NCBI GenBank assembly: GCA_024362935.1
Contig: JANCRA010000005.1
Span: 20,596,235 to 20,660,234 of the forward strand
Source: Setophaga petechia
Taxonomy: Eukaryota; Chordata; Aves; Passeriformes; Parulidae
Direction: 5' to 3'
Length of the DNA stretch: 64,000 nt
Shown: positions 13,001 to 28,000 of the stretch, in pieces
Numbering within the stretch: position 1 is the stretch's first letter
Layout of the letters: each line of letters opens with the position of its first letter
The notes under the pieces: generated by a model
What the model was told of the DNA's origin: nothing
The model's input: the letters and a program-made list of their open reading frames with translations, nothing else
Databases searched by the model: none
Position numbers and translations under genes: made by a program

Positions 13001-16000
13001 ATTGTAGCTTTGTGCATTATTCCCAAAACCTTCTCTAAGCTTGATTTTCAAAAATTCTACAATAAAGCCACCTACAAGTTTTGAAAGTGTAGGACATTCT
13101 TAAATTTATAGGTAAAATAGAAAAATACAGTTAGACTTCTTCTGGACATGTGCTGCTTGTTGAATAACTTTTGTTTGTTTTAAGGTATTAAGCTGTTTAT
13201 GTATAATCTGTAGTGACACTTTTGCTATGCCTCAGCTATTGTATACTGGATTTGTAACCTGAGTCCTTGTCATCTGTGCAGCTATAAATGTAAACTAAAC
13301 TGCAGAGCAAGTTTCAGGCTAGATGCTTACCTGGTCAGTCTTAGTCTCTTTCCTTGAAGAAATGCAACTTGAAAAAGAATTCCAAACTGTTTTCTCTTTC
13401 CTAGCTGGAATTGATCTATCACACTTTTGGAAGGCACAATTTTAAAAAGACCACAGCAAATCTGGACTTGTTTTTAAGAAGATTCAATGAAATTCAGTTC
13501 TGGGTGGTCACCGAGATTTGTCTTTGCTCTCAACTCAGCAAGCGTGTTCAGCTGTTAAAGAAATACATTAAGATAGCAGCCCAGTAAGTATGGAGTCATG
13601 TGGGAGCTGGAAGGGAGGTTCAGTATAGCCAATGTGGTTTTATTTTCTCTTTTCAGACAGCTACACAGAGTAGAGGTTAAAACATTCTGTATTTGGTAAT
13701 TCTGTCTGTTTTCTTATAGGGCTATATAGAACCTTGTTAATACATATTCTTCTTTCTTGTGCTACTCTTCATTGCTCCTTGATCTGTGATCTCTTAGGGC
13801 CATGTTTACACATCAAATTTGTGAAAAAATATATTTCAGTTCATTAGAAGAATCCTTCATTTACCCTTCCATTCATTAGCAAATACTAGTATGTGAATTA
13901 GTGAATATTAACGAAATTGAGCCTAATTTTCCTGAGAGCAGAAATGTTTCTGGTTCTGTTCAGGAGAACCATTCTCAGAATTGCCCTGAGTGGGAAAACA
14001 AGAGGGGGGAGTAAAGAGTTGTAGCATGAAAATGATGACACTTGTGTTACTTTCATTCTGTTTGGCATTTGCAGCAAGTTTGCTGATGATACAAAGTAGG
14101 GTCCTGCATCTGGGGAAGAGTAACCCCAAGCAGCAGCACAGCTTGGGGGCTGACCTGCTAAGGACTAAGGGGCTGGAACTGTTGGTAGATGACAAGGTGA
14201 CCATGAATCAGTAGTGGGCCCTGGGGGCCAGGAGGGCCAGTGGGATCTTGGGTGCATCAGGAAGAGTGTGGCCAGCAAGTCAAGGGAGGTGTTCCTCCCC
14301 CTGTATTCAGCTCTGGTGAGGCCACATCTGGAATGCTGGGCCCAGTTCTGGGCTCCTCAGCACAAGAGAGACAAGGAGCTACTGGAGGGGGTCCAATGGA
14401 GGCCACAGAGATGATATGGGGTCTGGAGCATCTCTCATAGGAGGAGAACCTGCAAGAGTGGGGCCTGTTTAGTCTGGAGAAAAGTAGACTGAGATCTCAT
14501 GGCTCAAATATCTTGAAGGGTGGTGTCAAGAGAATAGTTCCAGACCCTTTTCAGTGGTGCACAGTGACAGGATGAGGAGCAAGGGCCTTAAACTAAAACA
14601 CAAGAACTTTCCCCTCATCATGAGGAATAACTTCTTGTTGAGGGTGGCAGAGCAGTGGAACAGGCTGCCCAGGGAGTTTGTGAAGTCTCCCTGTCCATAG
14701 CGACATTCAAAACCCAGCTGGACACATTCCTGTGTCACCTGGTCCAGGTGACCCTGCCTTGGCAGGGAGGCAGGACTGGATGATCTCCAGAGGTCCCCTC
14801 CAACCCTAACAATTCTGTGAATCTGTGATTTTTTTTTTCTAATACCTTTAAATGCAAAATATGAATGTCCTGTCATGTTACTAACTGGTGGATCTGAGGT
14901 TGGATAGCAGGCATTCTTTCTGTCTTCCGATATTGCTATCCAAATTTAAACTGTTTGCAATCCTCATGCCAGAGATGTCAGCCTTGACTCCCTAAAGAGT
15001 CAAAAGCAGAGCAGTGACTGACTTCAGAGGGAGCAGGGGTATGTCCATGCCCTGAACAGGTACAGATTTTTATTATTGTTATACTCTCCCTCCCTTTCCA
15101 GCTCATGGTGTATTTATTGATGTCTGAAAAACAGTTTACTGAGATTTGTAGTGTTTGTCTACAGCTCTGGACATTGTAACTAGAAGCCTTTAGGCAGTTC
15201 TGCCAACAGAGATGTTGTTACTTGCAGTTAAACCAAGATTTTAACTTTTTTGCATCATTACATGGAGTTGTGTAAAGGAAGAGATTACTGTTGCTGCTGG
15301 GATGCTGCTCTCCTCCCAGTTAGTAAATGCATATAGCTGAAGTCTGTGTTCACATCAAAACTGGGGATCAGCGTGGCTGCTTCCTCCAGGACACCCTGCT
15401 CTGCAAGTACCAGCTTCCTTCTGGGATCTACTTTGAGCCCTGGAGTTGGATTACAATTGGTCGAGGGTGACTATTTTAAAAATCTGATGGTAGGGATGCA
15501 GGATCAATTTTATATTTAGAACAGAGGACAGAATTTACCTCTTTAGTTTCTAAAAATACACACACCACATATTCCATTCTCTCACTGCAGAGCCCAGGAG
15601 TGGGAAGCCGCTGCCGGCCTGGCGGGCTGTGCCCAGGAGAGGGCAGTGGCACCCACACAGACGTCGGGGTCTTTCCTAATCTCAGGCATGAAATGAGAAA
15701 ATGTTGAAATGTGGTCATTAAGATACAATAATAATTTCCATAAACACTTGAAATCAAGTATCCTAAAAATTACAGTTAAATATCTCCTTAATAAACTGCC
15801 CTAGCCTGCGAATTCCTCCGAGTCATGGGTTTAATCTTGTGCTATTTACAACAGCCTGACAACCTCCTGTTTACTTCCATGTTTCTGGTATCACTACAAT
15901 GCTAAAAATAAATAGCTAAAAGCAGTATGCTCTGCTGGGTCCTCTTTGTCTCCTAAAAACAGAGAAATCCAAAGCACAAGATTTTCCTCTGTACAAACCA

Positions 16001-19000
16001 AGAGGGTAGGTTTAATTCCAGCCGCTAGAAAGGCGCTGGGAAGTTTTGCCAGGCTGCTGCCCTCTGTGCAGTGCTGCCATGGTAACAGCTGCTACACATG
16101 CACTAAAACAAACACAAAGTGCACCGAAGTTAGAGAGGAGAAAAAGCCCAGACCTTGAAGCAATATCTTTGAGGAAGTTTTGCCTGTGAAGATCCCTGAG
16201 ACCTAATGAGAACTTTACCCTACCTAGAAGTACTAGACTCATTAGAAAAGTGTTCAGGGAGAACAGCTCAGTGCTGCACTATTAATCTTAGGCATGGCTG
16301 GTGGTAACGAGATGCCTTGCACGTACTCATTTTCAAAGATAACTGCTACTGAGAAGCTTTTTTCAGTTCTGTGGCTTGAGGTGCAGATATCATTGCAGAA
16401 GGCACATCATTTTGTGTCTGCCACCCCATGCACCCTTGATGTGTGCTCCCAGTCTGTGCAGGCAAGTGCTGGCTCCAAGTGCTGTGCACATGTGCTTTCA
16501 GTTCCAGGAGCCATGTCACTTCAGCATCTGCTGGAAAAGGATGTAGAGGTTACCAGGTTCATCTCTTTTCTCCAGTTATTGTAGGAATAAACTTTCAAAC
16601 AAAGGGGAGAAGTTAACTGTATTTTCAACAGTGAGTTCTTCCCATATTAATTGTGTAAGAAAGTCCTTCTGGGATGTGCTTGCACGTACTCTTATGGATG
16701 TCTGCAAATGTAGTTTGTGTGTATTTCCTCTTTGCAGATATATCCACAGGCTATTTAGCAGCCTTCTCGTGTATCAGTGTACTCAGACACTTTCATTCAG
16801 CTTTTGAAAATCATTCTTTGTGTACATGTGCATATGTTATGGGCCCAAGGAGCCTTTGAGAAATCTCTGAAATGTGTGTTTATAGAGAAAATGGCAAGAT
16901 GAATATGCTTGTGTAAGTACAAAGAGACTTTAACCACATACACATTTGTTTTGGAGACCAGAGAGTGTATGTGTGTGTTTGCTATTCATCCTAACACGAA
17001 GATTTTTCTGGTACAGTCCATTCTGTGAGACAGAGGGACCTCTGCTGTGAGGTGATGCTTTGTGGTGCTTTAGAGGATCCACTTTCTGACATTTTACATG
17101 GAGTTTATATGCAGTAGAGTGATGGAGCATTGTTTCTAGTGCCTTACAGGGGTCCTTTATCTGGAACTGAGCCATTTATAGTAGCCCCTGTAGAATTTAC
17201 TGAATATCTGAGGTAGAACATCATATATCTATGTGGATTTTACTGGGACTTTGTCAAATTGTATTCCTTAACAGGGTATTTGGCAAAACATTTCATTTTA
17301 AATATGAAAATAGATTCAAATTAAATATTGCAGATACAGTTACAGCTGCCTACTTTGTTTGAGCACTAGTGCTGTGTGTTACTAATTATTTTACCCTACC
17401 ATAATTTATTCCCAATCCTGTCATGGGCTGTGGACAGATATCTCTTTATGGATTTACTCGTGCTTAGGGAAGAGTTTATCACTGACAGCCTATCCTGCCT
17501 GCTTTTCATCTTTATCTCCCCTCAGATCCACTAATGAGGCACTCCCTGACCTGTACTAGTAGATTAAGTTGGTGTAGCTTTAGCATTTCAGTTTATCCAT
17601 TCTACCCTTGCTCACTGTCACTAATCTGATGTGGGAGAATTTGTGTGAGCAGCTCTGCCAGGAGATCTGAGAGGGCATCAATCTCCCAGCAGACAAACCA
17701 GCATATGGGAGAGATCATTTATTCACATGCTCAGTATGCACACAGTGCAGACACAAGTGAGGCCAAAATCTCAAGGACTCACTCACTCAATATATCCAAA
17801 TCTGGTAAAATGAAGGTACAAAAAAAATAGAATGGTATGGATGATGGAGAATAGGCTGATGTGGCAATTATGAGGTCAGTAGGATGAGATGATTGTACTA
17901 ATTTTGTATGAAGCTAAGGATACCTCAGAGGAGCTAAGAGCTTCAATGATGAATTAAAAATATGAGAATCATAGATTGAATCTTGTTAAAGTTTTCTTGG
18001 TAAATCACAGACTCATAGAATAGTTTGGGTTGGAAAGGACTCTAAAGATCATTAAGTTCCAACCCCCTTGCCATGGGCAGGAACAGCCACTTCTTCCACT
18101 AGACCAGATTGCTTAAAGCCCCATCCAGTCTGGTCTTGATCCCTTCCAGGAATGAGGCAGCCACAACTTCTCTGGGCAGGCTGTTCAGTGTCTCACCACA
18201 TCAGTGCCCTCCTTTGCACTCACTCCAGCAGATCCATGTCCTTCATATGTTGGAGTCCCAGAGCTGGACCCAACTCTGGAGGTAGGGGCTCACAAGAACA
18301 GCTGGGGAGAGCCACCTCCCTTGGCCTGCTGCCCATGGTGCTTTTGCTGCAGCCCAGGACGTTGTTGGCTTTTGAGGCTGCGAGTACATATTATCAGCTC
18401 ATGTAAGAGTTTTGTCCACCAGCACCCCCAAGTCCTTCTCCCCAGTGCTGGTCTCAATCCATTCTTCAGCCAGCCTGTGTTTGTGCTTGGGATTGCCCCA
18501 ACTCAGGTACAGGACCTTGCAGTTGGCCTTGTTGAATCTCATGAGGTTCACACAGTCCCAACTCTCAAGCCTGTCAAAGTCTCTCTGGATGGCATCCCTT
18601 CTATCCAGTGTGTGTCAACTGCACCACACAGCTCGGTGTCATCAGCAAACCTGCTGAGGGCACACTCAAACCCACTGGCCATGACACTGACAGAGATGTT
18701 AAGCCCCAACACCTCAATACCAACCCCTAAGGAAAGCCACTCACAGCTAAAGAAACAGAGACTGAGGTGCTGAAATCGGATGTTGGCACATCAGCTGAGA
18801 AAAATAAGAGATTATTTGCAAAAACACAGTGAGATGCAGTTTTGTGAGTTTTTTTTCTGATAGGCTTTGTTTTATCTCTTCCCTTCCTTTTGAGTGAGTG
18901 AGACACTGATGCAGACCCAGCTGAGCAGTTGTGTTGACTATGCCCATCAGATTTTATCTACTCCTTCATATGACATATTGGATCTTCCATAGCACTCAAT

Positions 19001-22000
19001 TACACATTCCAGTTTTTCCTGCCTGATAGCAAAATACTTCTGTGCATTAGAGATGGAGTGGGACCCAGAGCTCTTTTTGCCCAGGACCTCTTTAATGAAG
19101 CTTGTAACAAATGGCTGCGCTTTTCCTGAAACATACTAGAAGTCCCAGAATCTATAAGGAATAGAAATCCTATACTGCAGGAGAGGTCACTGGCATGGGG
19201 CATCTCTAGACAGCTGGTCTTCTCCCTTTAAAAAGATTCAGTGGCCCTGTAAACTGCAATGAAGATTGCCTAAGGAGAGCTTCAAGCATTCATTAGCTGT
19301 TCAGGAGCTGTCAGCAAGTTCTGCAGCAAATGAAGTTATAAACAGTTGTTTACACTGTTTCTGGTATCCCTTGGGCTGAATTGAGCCCACTTTCAGTGGA
19401 GAATTGGTTCGAAGACTAGAATTCCTTGCAGAAGCTGGCACCCAATGAAGTAGAAGAAGGGAGGTCATTTTAGGAAGGAAGGGAAAGAAGCCTGCAGAGT
19501 GTGGTGAAGTGCTAACACATTGGAGAAGAGATGTCCGCAGGCATGCTGGCCAGGACTGCCTAAATTCAGTCACTTCTAAGCTAGATGCCTGGGTTCAGCT
19601 CTCTTAAGATAGTCCTAAGTACTGCTCTGACTGATATATACAACTTAAAACCTGGCCCTTTGTGTTTCAGCTGTAAAGAATACAAAAATCTGAATTCCTT
19701 TTTCGCTATTATTATGGGACTGAGTAATGTTGCTGTGAGCCGTCTCTCATTAACGTGGGAGGTAAGTTGTTGCTAAAATCCTGTTCCAGGAAGCCTGAGG
19801 GGGGCTTGTGCTTGTAGTTAGCAAAAACGTGAATTGGGCCTTTATTATTGATAAAGCTAGATCTACTAATTCGGCTCCTGACCATAAGCCTTAGCTAAGG
19901 CTGACAGAATTTATTAGTAAGGCAGTATAGTACACCCATGGATGCGCTGAATACTCACAGGAGTTAACAAGAGTGACAACAGTGGCTCCTATTGCAGAGC
20001 TAAACTGCCCAACAGGATGAGCAAGCTAGCCAGCTCACCTCTTAGGTCAGCCCATCCTCTGTGTGCCTTCACTTTACTGGTGGTTTAGTGAGATCACTCC
20101 AGTGATAATTCTCTTAAATTCATCCTCTGTTTATACATATTATTTTCTGATCTCCACAGGGACTCTGTTGCCCTGTTAAAATGTGGGACCAGTTCTGGTT
20201 TTCTCTCTGACATGCATTTCCACGCTTACTGGCAGTTTGGTCTTCGTTCTCAGAGCTTCCACCTTTTTCTGTGGCTTTGCTCTTTTGTTTGAGGGTATAA
20301 AAAGGGTTCAGTGTTCAGCACAGTGTAACCACTGAGAACATACTGGATATCAAGAGCAGTACAGATTTAAACGTGCATGCATTATGTTCATTAGAAATTC
20401 AAAATAATTAGCATGACTGAGGTTATTGGTGCAACTGAAAGCAAAATTTGAATACCTTTAAAAATGTGCTCTTGCACAGGAGATCAGACTAACGTGTCTG
20501 AGGGTACACCAGTCCCATTTTCAAAAGTACAGGTATCATATCAAATTAGTGCTACAGGAAAAGATTTTCAGTTTCTCAAAATAATGACCCTTTATTTGTG
20601 GCTACTGAGAGGAGCTGGGAGAGCTGAGACAGTACAGGACTAGAGAAGAAGGAATTGAATGTATATAGTACATACAGCAATCAGAAATCAGCACTAAGTC
20701 TGAGCTGATGGGGGGGCACAGATCATTTGTACATATAGAGGATTAACTTGAGATCATGGAAATGTTATCACACTCTGGTTCTGTAGAGCAGTTGGTTTAA
20801 CAGGAGAATTTCTGCAATTTGATTTTTAGCCAGATACATACAGAAAATACTTAAAGACAAACATACCAAGACCTGATTTTTTTCTATATTTCATGCATTT
20901 ACATTAGTTGCATGCAGAAATTAGATATTTGCAGGTGCAAATGTCCAATTATACCACTTACTTCACAAATACCTAATCTGCATGCATATGCAAACTAGGC
21001 ACACAGTTGTTGACACACATCATTAAAAATTAGGCCCTTGCTGTGGCACAGTGTAAATAGCTTGCTAGGGTACACACTTCAAATGTAGAAGGTATTGCAA
21101 AAAATAATTTCTGCACTATAAAGTCTCTATTGATTTTTAATGTTATCCACTACTAATAGTAGTATGAAAAATTCAGCAAATACAGAGAAATTTCTTACTA
21201 AAAATAACTAACATGTTCTGATGGTACATAAAAAAATTACAATGATCTTTGAAACCAATTTATAACATATCTTATAGTCTTTACTCTAAAGTTATTTAAT
21301 CTTTGTAACGTACTATGCATGAGGGGGAAAGAAAGTATTTAGTAAAGCCCATCTAATTTCAATCATTGCATGATCAACTGACCATTATTTATTTGTGTAG
21401 GTATTGTGGACTGAAAAAATATTCATTAATTAGTACCCCAGAAAGTGATGGAGGACCTTTGCTGCTGAACATGTCAAGAATTTTACTAATAAATGCATCA
21501 GCATGAGCAAAAAAACCTCCTGGAAATGCCTAGGCCTGAATACAAATGTTTGCAAGGGCAGTTCATCATAGGTGTGAATAATTAAACTGATCAGACCCTA
21601 CACAAGCTGGGTGTAAATTATATTTTCAGATAGGCTATAATCAGGGATGTCCTGAAAGCGTCCACATGAATTTCCCCTTACATTCTAAATTCAGTGATTG
21701 CTATGTGAGCCAAACAAAAATCTGAATCTAAACATCCCAAAGGACTAAATTCAAGTCAAGGTTTAAATCAGGATCCAGGTTTCATGGCTGGTCCCGTCTC
21801 TATTTTTAATCTGGTTGCTAGGAAACATGTTGTATTTTAGATTAGCACATTGTTAGAAATATCTGGCAAAAAAAGAGCACTTTCCTGACTTAGGGCGTTG
21901 TAGAAGGAACTAGCATTTACAGTAAAATTACTGCACTGATCGGATTTAATTAAGGTTTGCTATTTTTGTTTTTATTAACAGAAACTCCCAAGCAAGTTCA

Positions 22001-25000
22001 AGAAGATCTATGCAGAGTTTGAAAGCTTAATGGTGAATAGCAATAGATCCCTTATTCTATGCACAATCTGAGATAATTCAGTTTCTGATTTGAATTCCTT
22101 GATTCAGAACATTTTATATGTCCTTGTTTGACTTTAAGAAGTTTATGATCCCATTTTAGAGCTGCTAAAACAAGTATGTATGACTAATAAATTATACTCT
22201 TAGGAACCTACTCTGAGAGAACTTATGTACCACTCAAAGTTAATCTGGGAACTCAGAAAAGCTTTATCACTTGTTTTCCAATAGTACATATGGGAAATGC
22301 TATTTTTCAACCTGGATTTTTCCAGGCAATACATTTTACTGCTACAACATATGAAAAACTGGATCTGCAGCTGGAAGGAGGGAGGAAAAAATATGTGGTT
22401 TCTTTTATGAAGAATGTTTTTGTAGTCATATCTAACCTAGCTATTTAGCATGAAAAAATGTTTGTGTTTAGTGGTTGCATTCTCATTGTGTAACCAGTTG
22501 AGGAGAATGATAAAAGGCGTCTGAATTTGCAGATGCACTTTTAAAGTCACAGGAAAAAATAATGTCTTTAATAAATGACATGACATCTAAATTAATGTAT
22601 ATAGTGTCTTGATACATATAATAATACATATTAGTAATTATTTGATTTCTCTTTTTTTGTAAGGATCCATCAAGAAACCACAGGGCCTACAGACTGACTG
22701 TAGCTAAATTGGACCCTCCAATAATTCCTTTCATGCCGCTGCTTATAAAAGGTAAGCTTGGATGTTACCAGAATTATTAACTTGAAAGCTATTTGTCAAA
22801 TATCTGAAGGATAAGAGTAGCAGTAAGAAAAAGCAAAACTCAATCTCAGTGTGAGGTATGATCTTTTTCCATTATGAAAAGCATGATACAGAGACAAGAC
22901 AAACTGCTTTTGTACATCTGAATATCATCCCTCAATTTTATTAGTCTTAGAAATGCTGCAAATTATAACCTAAATTTTTTACTTTACAGCTGCTACAATT
23001 TTTGTAAGGGTAGATAAAACATTCTGCTATTTTGTATGGTCATGATTCAGAAATGGGCTTTTATGTGTTTTTTATTTCTATACAGACATGACGTTTACTC
23101 ATGAGGGAAACAAGACATTCACTGACAATCTAGTAAACTTCGAAAAAATGGTATGTATGACATATTCGAAAGGGAACTTAAAAATACCTCCCTATTCACC
23201 TCTTCAAGAGTGAACTTCTCAAGAGTGATTTTCAGGGCTAGGGAGAATGAAGGCAAGACCAAGACCTGTCAAAAATAGCCTGCATTGTACACAGAGCCTG
23301 GGGCCTCTGGTTTTCTGGAAAACCTCACAGAGGTGGAGAATAAACTGCCCACTGAGCCATGCACAGACAAAATGTTTCCTAGGAGAGGGAGCATCAGGGA
23401 CAGGAAGCAGAGCTGTTAGAGACACTTTTTAACAGTTTGGGACTAATCTGTGATTTTAAATGCTGTTCCTTCAAACAGGCCTGAACTGCCTCAGGCTGGG
23501 ATTGTTCTGCATTGCTCCTTGGAGAATGAAAAAAGCATTGCAAAGAACTTGCACAATATATATTTCTTCTTTCCCTTCACTAATGAAAGGAGATGTCTGT
23601 GGCTTGATTGCTTTACTGGAAAGGAGAATCAATGATAAAAGGCTAGAGTATGCTCAAATCTGATATAAGTCCTGCACTTAGCTGTTGTAATTTCAAACAC
23701 CATTGTCAAAAACTGCAGGCAGGCAACTTTCCATTGCAGAATTCTCAACTGAAACTTGAGTTTCTCAGCAGTGAGAAGACATTTTCCTGGTTGCTAAGGT
23801 CACGTTCCTCATTAGTGTGGTTAATGACACCTGGGTCTGAGAACCTGCATTAGCCAAACCCAGCTATGGCATCTGCATAGGAAAACAAAACCTGACTTAC
23901 TGCTCTGGCAGTCAACAGTAGAATCACAGGATCACTAAGGTTGGAAAAGATCTCCAAGATCCCTGAATCCCACTCTTAGCCCAGCACGACTGGGTTCCCC
24001 AGTAAACTTTGTCCCTGAGTACCACATGTATGTGCTCTTTGAACACTTCCAGGTATAGTGATTCCACCACCTTCCTGGGCAGCCTGTTCCAATGCCTGAC
24101 CACCCTTAAAGTGAAGAAATTTTTTCTCACATCCAACTTAACCTCCCCTGGCACAACTTGAGGCTGTTTCCTCTCAGCCATTCAGCAGCCATGCTAGAGC
24201 ATATTTCCTCTGGCACCTACATGTGCTTGTTCTTAGTAGTACAGTAATCAGAACCACTCCATTCCACTGGAGTTACATAACTCCAGTTATTTCCACTGCC
24301 CTGTGGAGGCGTTTGTCTGACCCTCTGAGCACTGATAACTGGCAGAGGGAGAAAAAGGAGTACTTTAAGCTCTTTAAAAAACTTCACAGAAAAGTGATCA
24401 TCACTCTGTGTGAATTCTCTTAGATTTTAATCTGTAGCTCCAGGATAGCCTCTGTCCTTGGTTGAAAATACCCCTTCACTAAGATGAGACATTTTGTAAG
24501 TAAATGGCAGTGCTAATGCCTGAGTAAGGGCCTGACCTCACTTTGCAATAATGGCATTCTGTAATTGCATATGCAGACTGTGTTGCCATCTCCTTCCAAA
24601 GGCTTTGAGCATTCTACCTGCAGAAAAGGACTTTTTTTCTGCACTGCCTGTTGTAATTAGGTATAGCTATAACAGTATAGATAGTAAATACTTTGGGGAA
24701 CACAAAAGGGATCTCAGACTTGGTTGGAACAGCTCCAAATCAGAATGGATGGCAGCTGCATTGCTATAGCCATGGTTCTGTGGCTGGCTCCATCACCTCC
24801 ACCTCACTTGGCCTGTTTACACCTCCTGAGCCAGAAGAGCCAGTACATCCACTGGCCTCAGAGCTCCGTGCTTCAAGCTCTTTATGCCTCATTTTGTGTG
24901 AAAGCCACTAGAGGAGGGAGGAGCTCTCCTGTAAGCACTTCCCATAGACAGAAGTTCAACACAGGCTTGTCATTTAAGAATAGTTCTGCACCACTCTGTA

Positions 25001-28000
25001 CCACATTTTGGCACTCCCAAGGCCAAGAGTGAATTTTATTTATTTTATTATTTTTAAACTGATCTATATCTAAGTTGCTGCAGGTCTGCCCTCTTTACCT
25101 TAGTCTGCACATTGTCTTATCTTCAAAAGAATGTTACCCCCAGAAAAAGAGTTTACTAGTAGCACTGAAAAGTTTTAAATAATGTTTTATACTGCAAGAA
25201 TGTAGTACCAGTAATCTGAGTTTTGATAATTTTCTTTAGGAGAGGAATGTGATGATCAGTTAGTGCATTTTTGATGCTGCATATTTTTTACGAAATCAGT
25301 ATTATGTCTCATGTTCCTCAACTCACCAGAAAGGGAAACATTCTCCTTTTTTGGTATTCTAAGCCTTTCTCTGGTTGGTATTCTAACTAGAAGCTCACTC
25401 TGCTTTTTCTCCAGGCCTTACTGCAAGTATATCTTTCGTCTCTTTATTGTTCTTCACTAGCTCTTCTGCATGCTTCTAAGTGCTTTTACTGCCTTTCTCA
25501 ACCCGTAGCTGTTCAGAGCAACCTGTATTCAAATTCCACCCACATAATTCGTTCAAATCCTACTGTGGACCTGGCAGTTTTTAGCTTTTTGCATGTGTCA
25601 TCAGGTCAAGCAAAGAAGAAAAGCCTACTGTTAAACCTCAGTCGCTGCCGCCTACTTGCGTTAAGCTTAAAACTGTCATATCCACACATAATTGCCAGAT
25701 ATTAAACTGTGAAGACAAGACCACTCAGCCAGATAACTCTCAGGTAAATTCTCTTCTCTTTTAAATAAGTATAAGCCCAAGGTGTTTTTGTGATGTCACT
25801 CTGCCATTTTCAGGAGAAAAGTAGGAACCAAATTTTTCACAGGAATCATGTCCTGCCATTTGTTGTTGCTGTCTGTTCTGCTACATGATGTTCTGTCATA
25901 AGCAGATGGAGATTCCTTAGAGTATTGCTGGGAGCCACTCTTACTGGTGTTTCTGAAACATCTTGGTTCTTTGGAAGATTGTTTCATTTTATGCTTGCTG
26001 AAGTTTATGAATAAAAATATCTGGGTAGTTGCCACTGGTGGTGCCACTTGCCACTGGAGGAGGTGGGTCCCTCTGACTCCCATGTAAGCACAGTGATGAA
26101 ACTGAGAACAGCCTCTGGCATCGCGTCTGCATTCTCACCACAGAGCCCTGATCCCGACAGCTGATGTGCTGCTGACAACTTTATTCCTGTAACTGGCAGC
26201 CAAAAGTAGAAGTTTGATCTAGTGGCATCTCTTCAGCTGAAACAGCTTCCTTTAAATCTTTCCTGTTTTGCAATGTTTCTGTTATTATTTGTATTAAATG
26301 ATGCATCTTAAAACATGCAGAAGCTGTCAGGCAGTGTCTGAGCCCAGAGCTCCCTGAGTGCCAGAAACAGCAAGGCCTGGTTTCCTAAACATTTGTGTTT
26401 CATGGCTGCTTGAGCTCTGCTCAGATCTCTCCTCGTGGCAGGGGCATGTGTTGTTTCTTCATGGCTGGGGAATTCTGTGTGAATAGGCTTTTGTCATAAC
26501 ATAGGAACTTGCACTACAGCCTTTTTCCTGAAGGAGACAGGAGGGCACTTACACAATCTTTCTCTTGTCCACAGCCATCTGTTTTCACAGAAAATTGGTA
26601 GGAGCTTTCTTGTGTTTGAAAACTCTGGGTTCTTTTTTCAAATTGAACAAAATTATCTAGAGAAGAAGGGAAAAACAGACAGATGGTGTTGAGCCACATT
26701 AGCCTAGTCTTTTTTAGCAACTCAAGCTAACAAAGAAAAAGACTGAGTCAATTTTTTCCAGCAACTCTTTCCTATATATTGATCTTTTCAGTGGTGGAGT
26801 GACAGAACTGTGGTATTGGCAGTAGTAAGGGGACATCACTCTGCAGAGCATTGCTGAGCTTTACCTGCTGCTGCCTTTGTAACTGCCTGCTCTTTCTTCC
26901 CCTTCCCCATCTTCTGATCCCCACAGATGCCTTATCTGGAGGAGGCTGTGAGGAGTGGGAGGACAGGGACACCTAGCCAGGGAAGAGAGTAACCACATGT
27001 GGCAAAGTCACAGCTATGGGTAAAGAGGGAAGTTTGTAAACAGACCCATTTGGTTTGTACAAGTTGTGGGTAAACAGTACTGAGCACGTCAGAAATAGGT
27101 ATGCTCTTAGTCTTTGTATTTTCACTGTGTTTGTGCTCTTTACTCATGCCATTGCATGAAGCCTTAAAATCCAGCCTGGAAAATGTTATTTATGTATTTG
27201 TCAATAAGTAGGTAAAATTACTAAATTACTGGTCATTGTAGTGTAAGACTTTGTCTTCAATAGCAAACAAGACATGGTTTAAGAGAAGTATTGAATGTCT
27301 TTTACTTATCTCACTGCAAGAAGCTGTTTCCACCATGGTGTTGCTCAGACGTACATTCTAGTTTGGCATATATGACATGATACCAAACCACCTACATCTC
27401 TTCTCCCCTGGTGACTTGATAGTACATGTTAGTTGTAAATGAGCCTTCAGAAGACTCATCTATGTAATAACTGAAGACATATTTATTACAAAGGAGCAAA
27501 ACTTTTAAAGCTTTTTAAATACTGTAGTTTTAGTTTGGAAGGTACATGGCAATATACACCATTTAAGTGACACTGCTTTTATAACTAAATATTTAGAAAA
27601 AATTTATAAGTGCTTTCCTAGAATTAGGTTTTGGCAGGGAAAGAAGAGAGAGGAAAGTGAGGAAAGTACTGAGCATGACTTTCCTTAGGAACAGACAATA
27701 TTTCATACTCTTGACCACTTACTGATTTTTTTCTTTCAAACCTCAGCTGCCTAATTGCACTCTGACTGCCAGTACAGAATTTTGTATTCATAGACAAAGG
27801 GAAGATTCAATTAACTGGGAACTTTATCAGTGCCATTTCTGAAATCATCAGAGTCTGAACAAAGATTACTTTCTGTGGCAACTTGTCCATATGACATTAC
27901 CCAGATTTATCTCAGGAATAACACCTGTAGAGGGAGCAGAAGTCAGGAAAAAGCTCTGGAAGTGCTGACCTGCAATGGCAGCACAAGATAGTGCCATGGT

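Larger units (their letters stand above)
13584..19670 (+). other. RAPGEF4: RAPGEF4 intron with two CR1 copies
   Basis: A GT-AG intron of about 6 kb. It contains a sense CR1 at about 14072-14830 and an antisense CR1 at about 18005-18748, plus an X-box-like palindrome at 16073-16086 (separate entries). Between them the sequence is unique-looking, with only chance open frames. Confidence 0.85.

Noticed and set aside
18204..18773. 189-codon + strand open frame
   Set aside because: It is an antisense CR1 LINE fragment read in the wrong direction.
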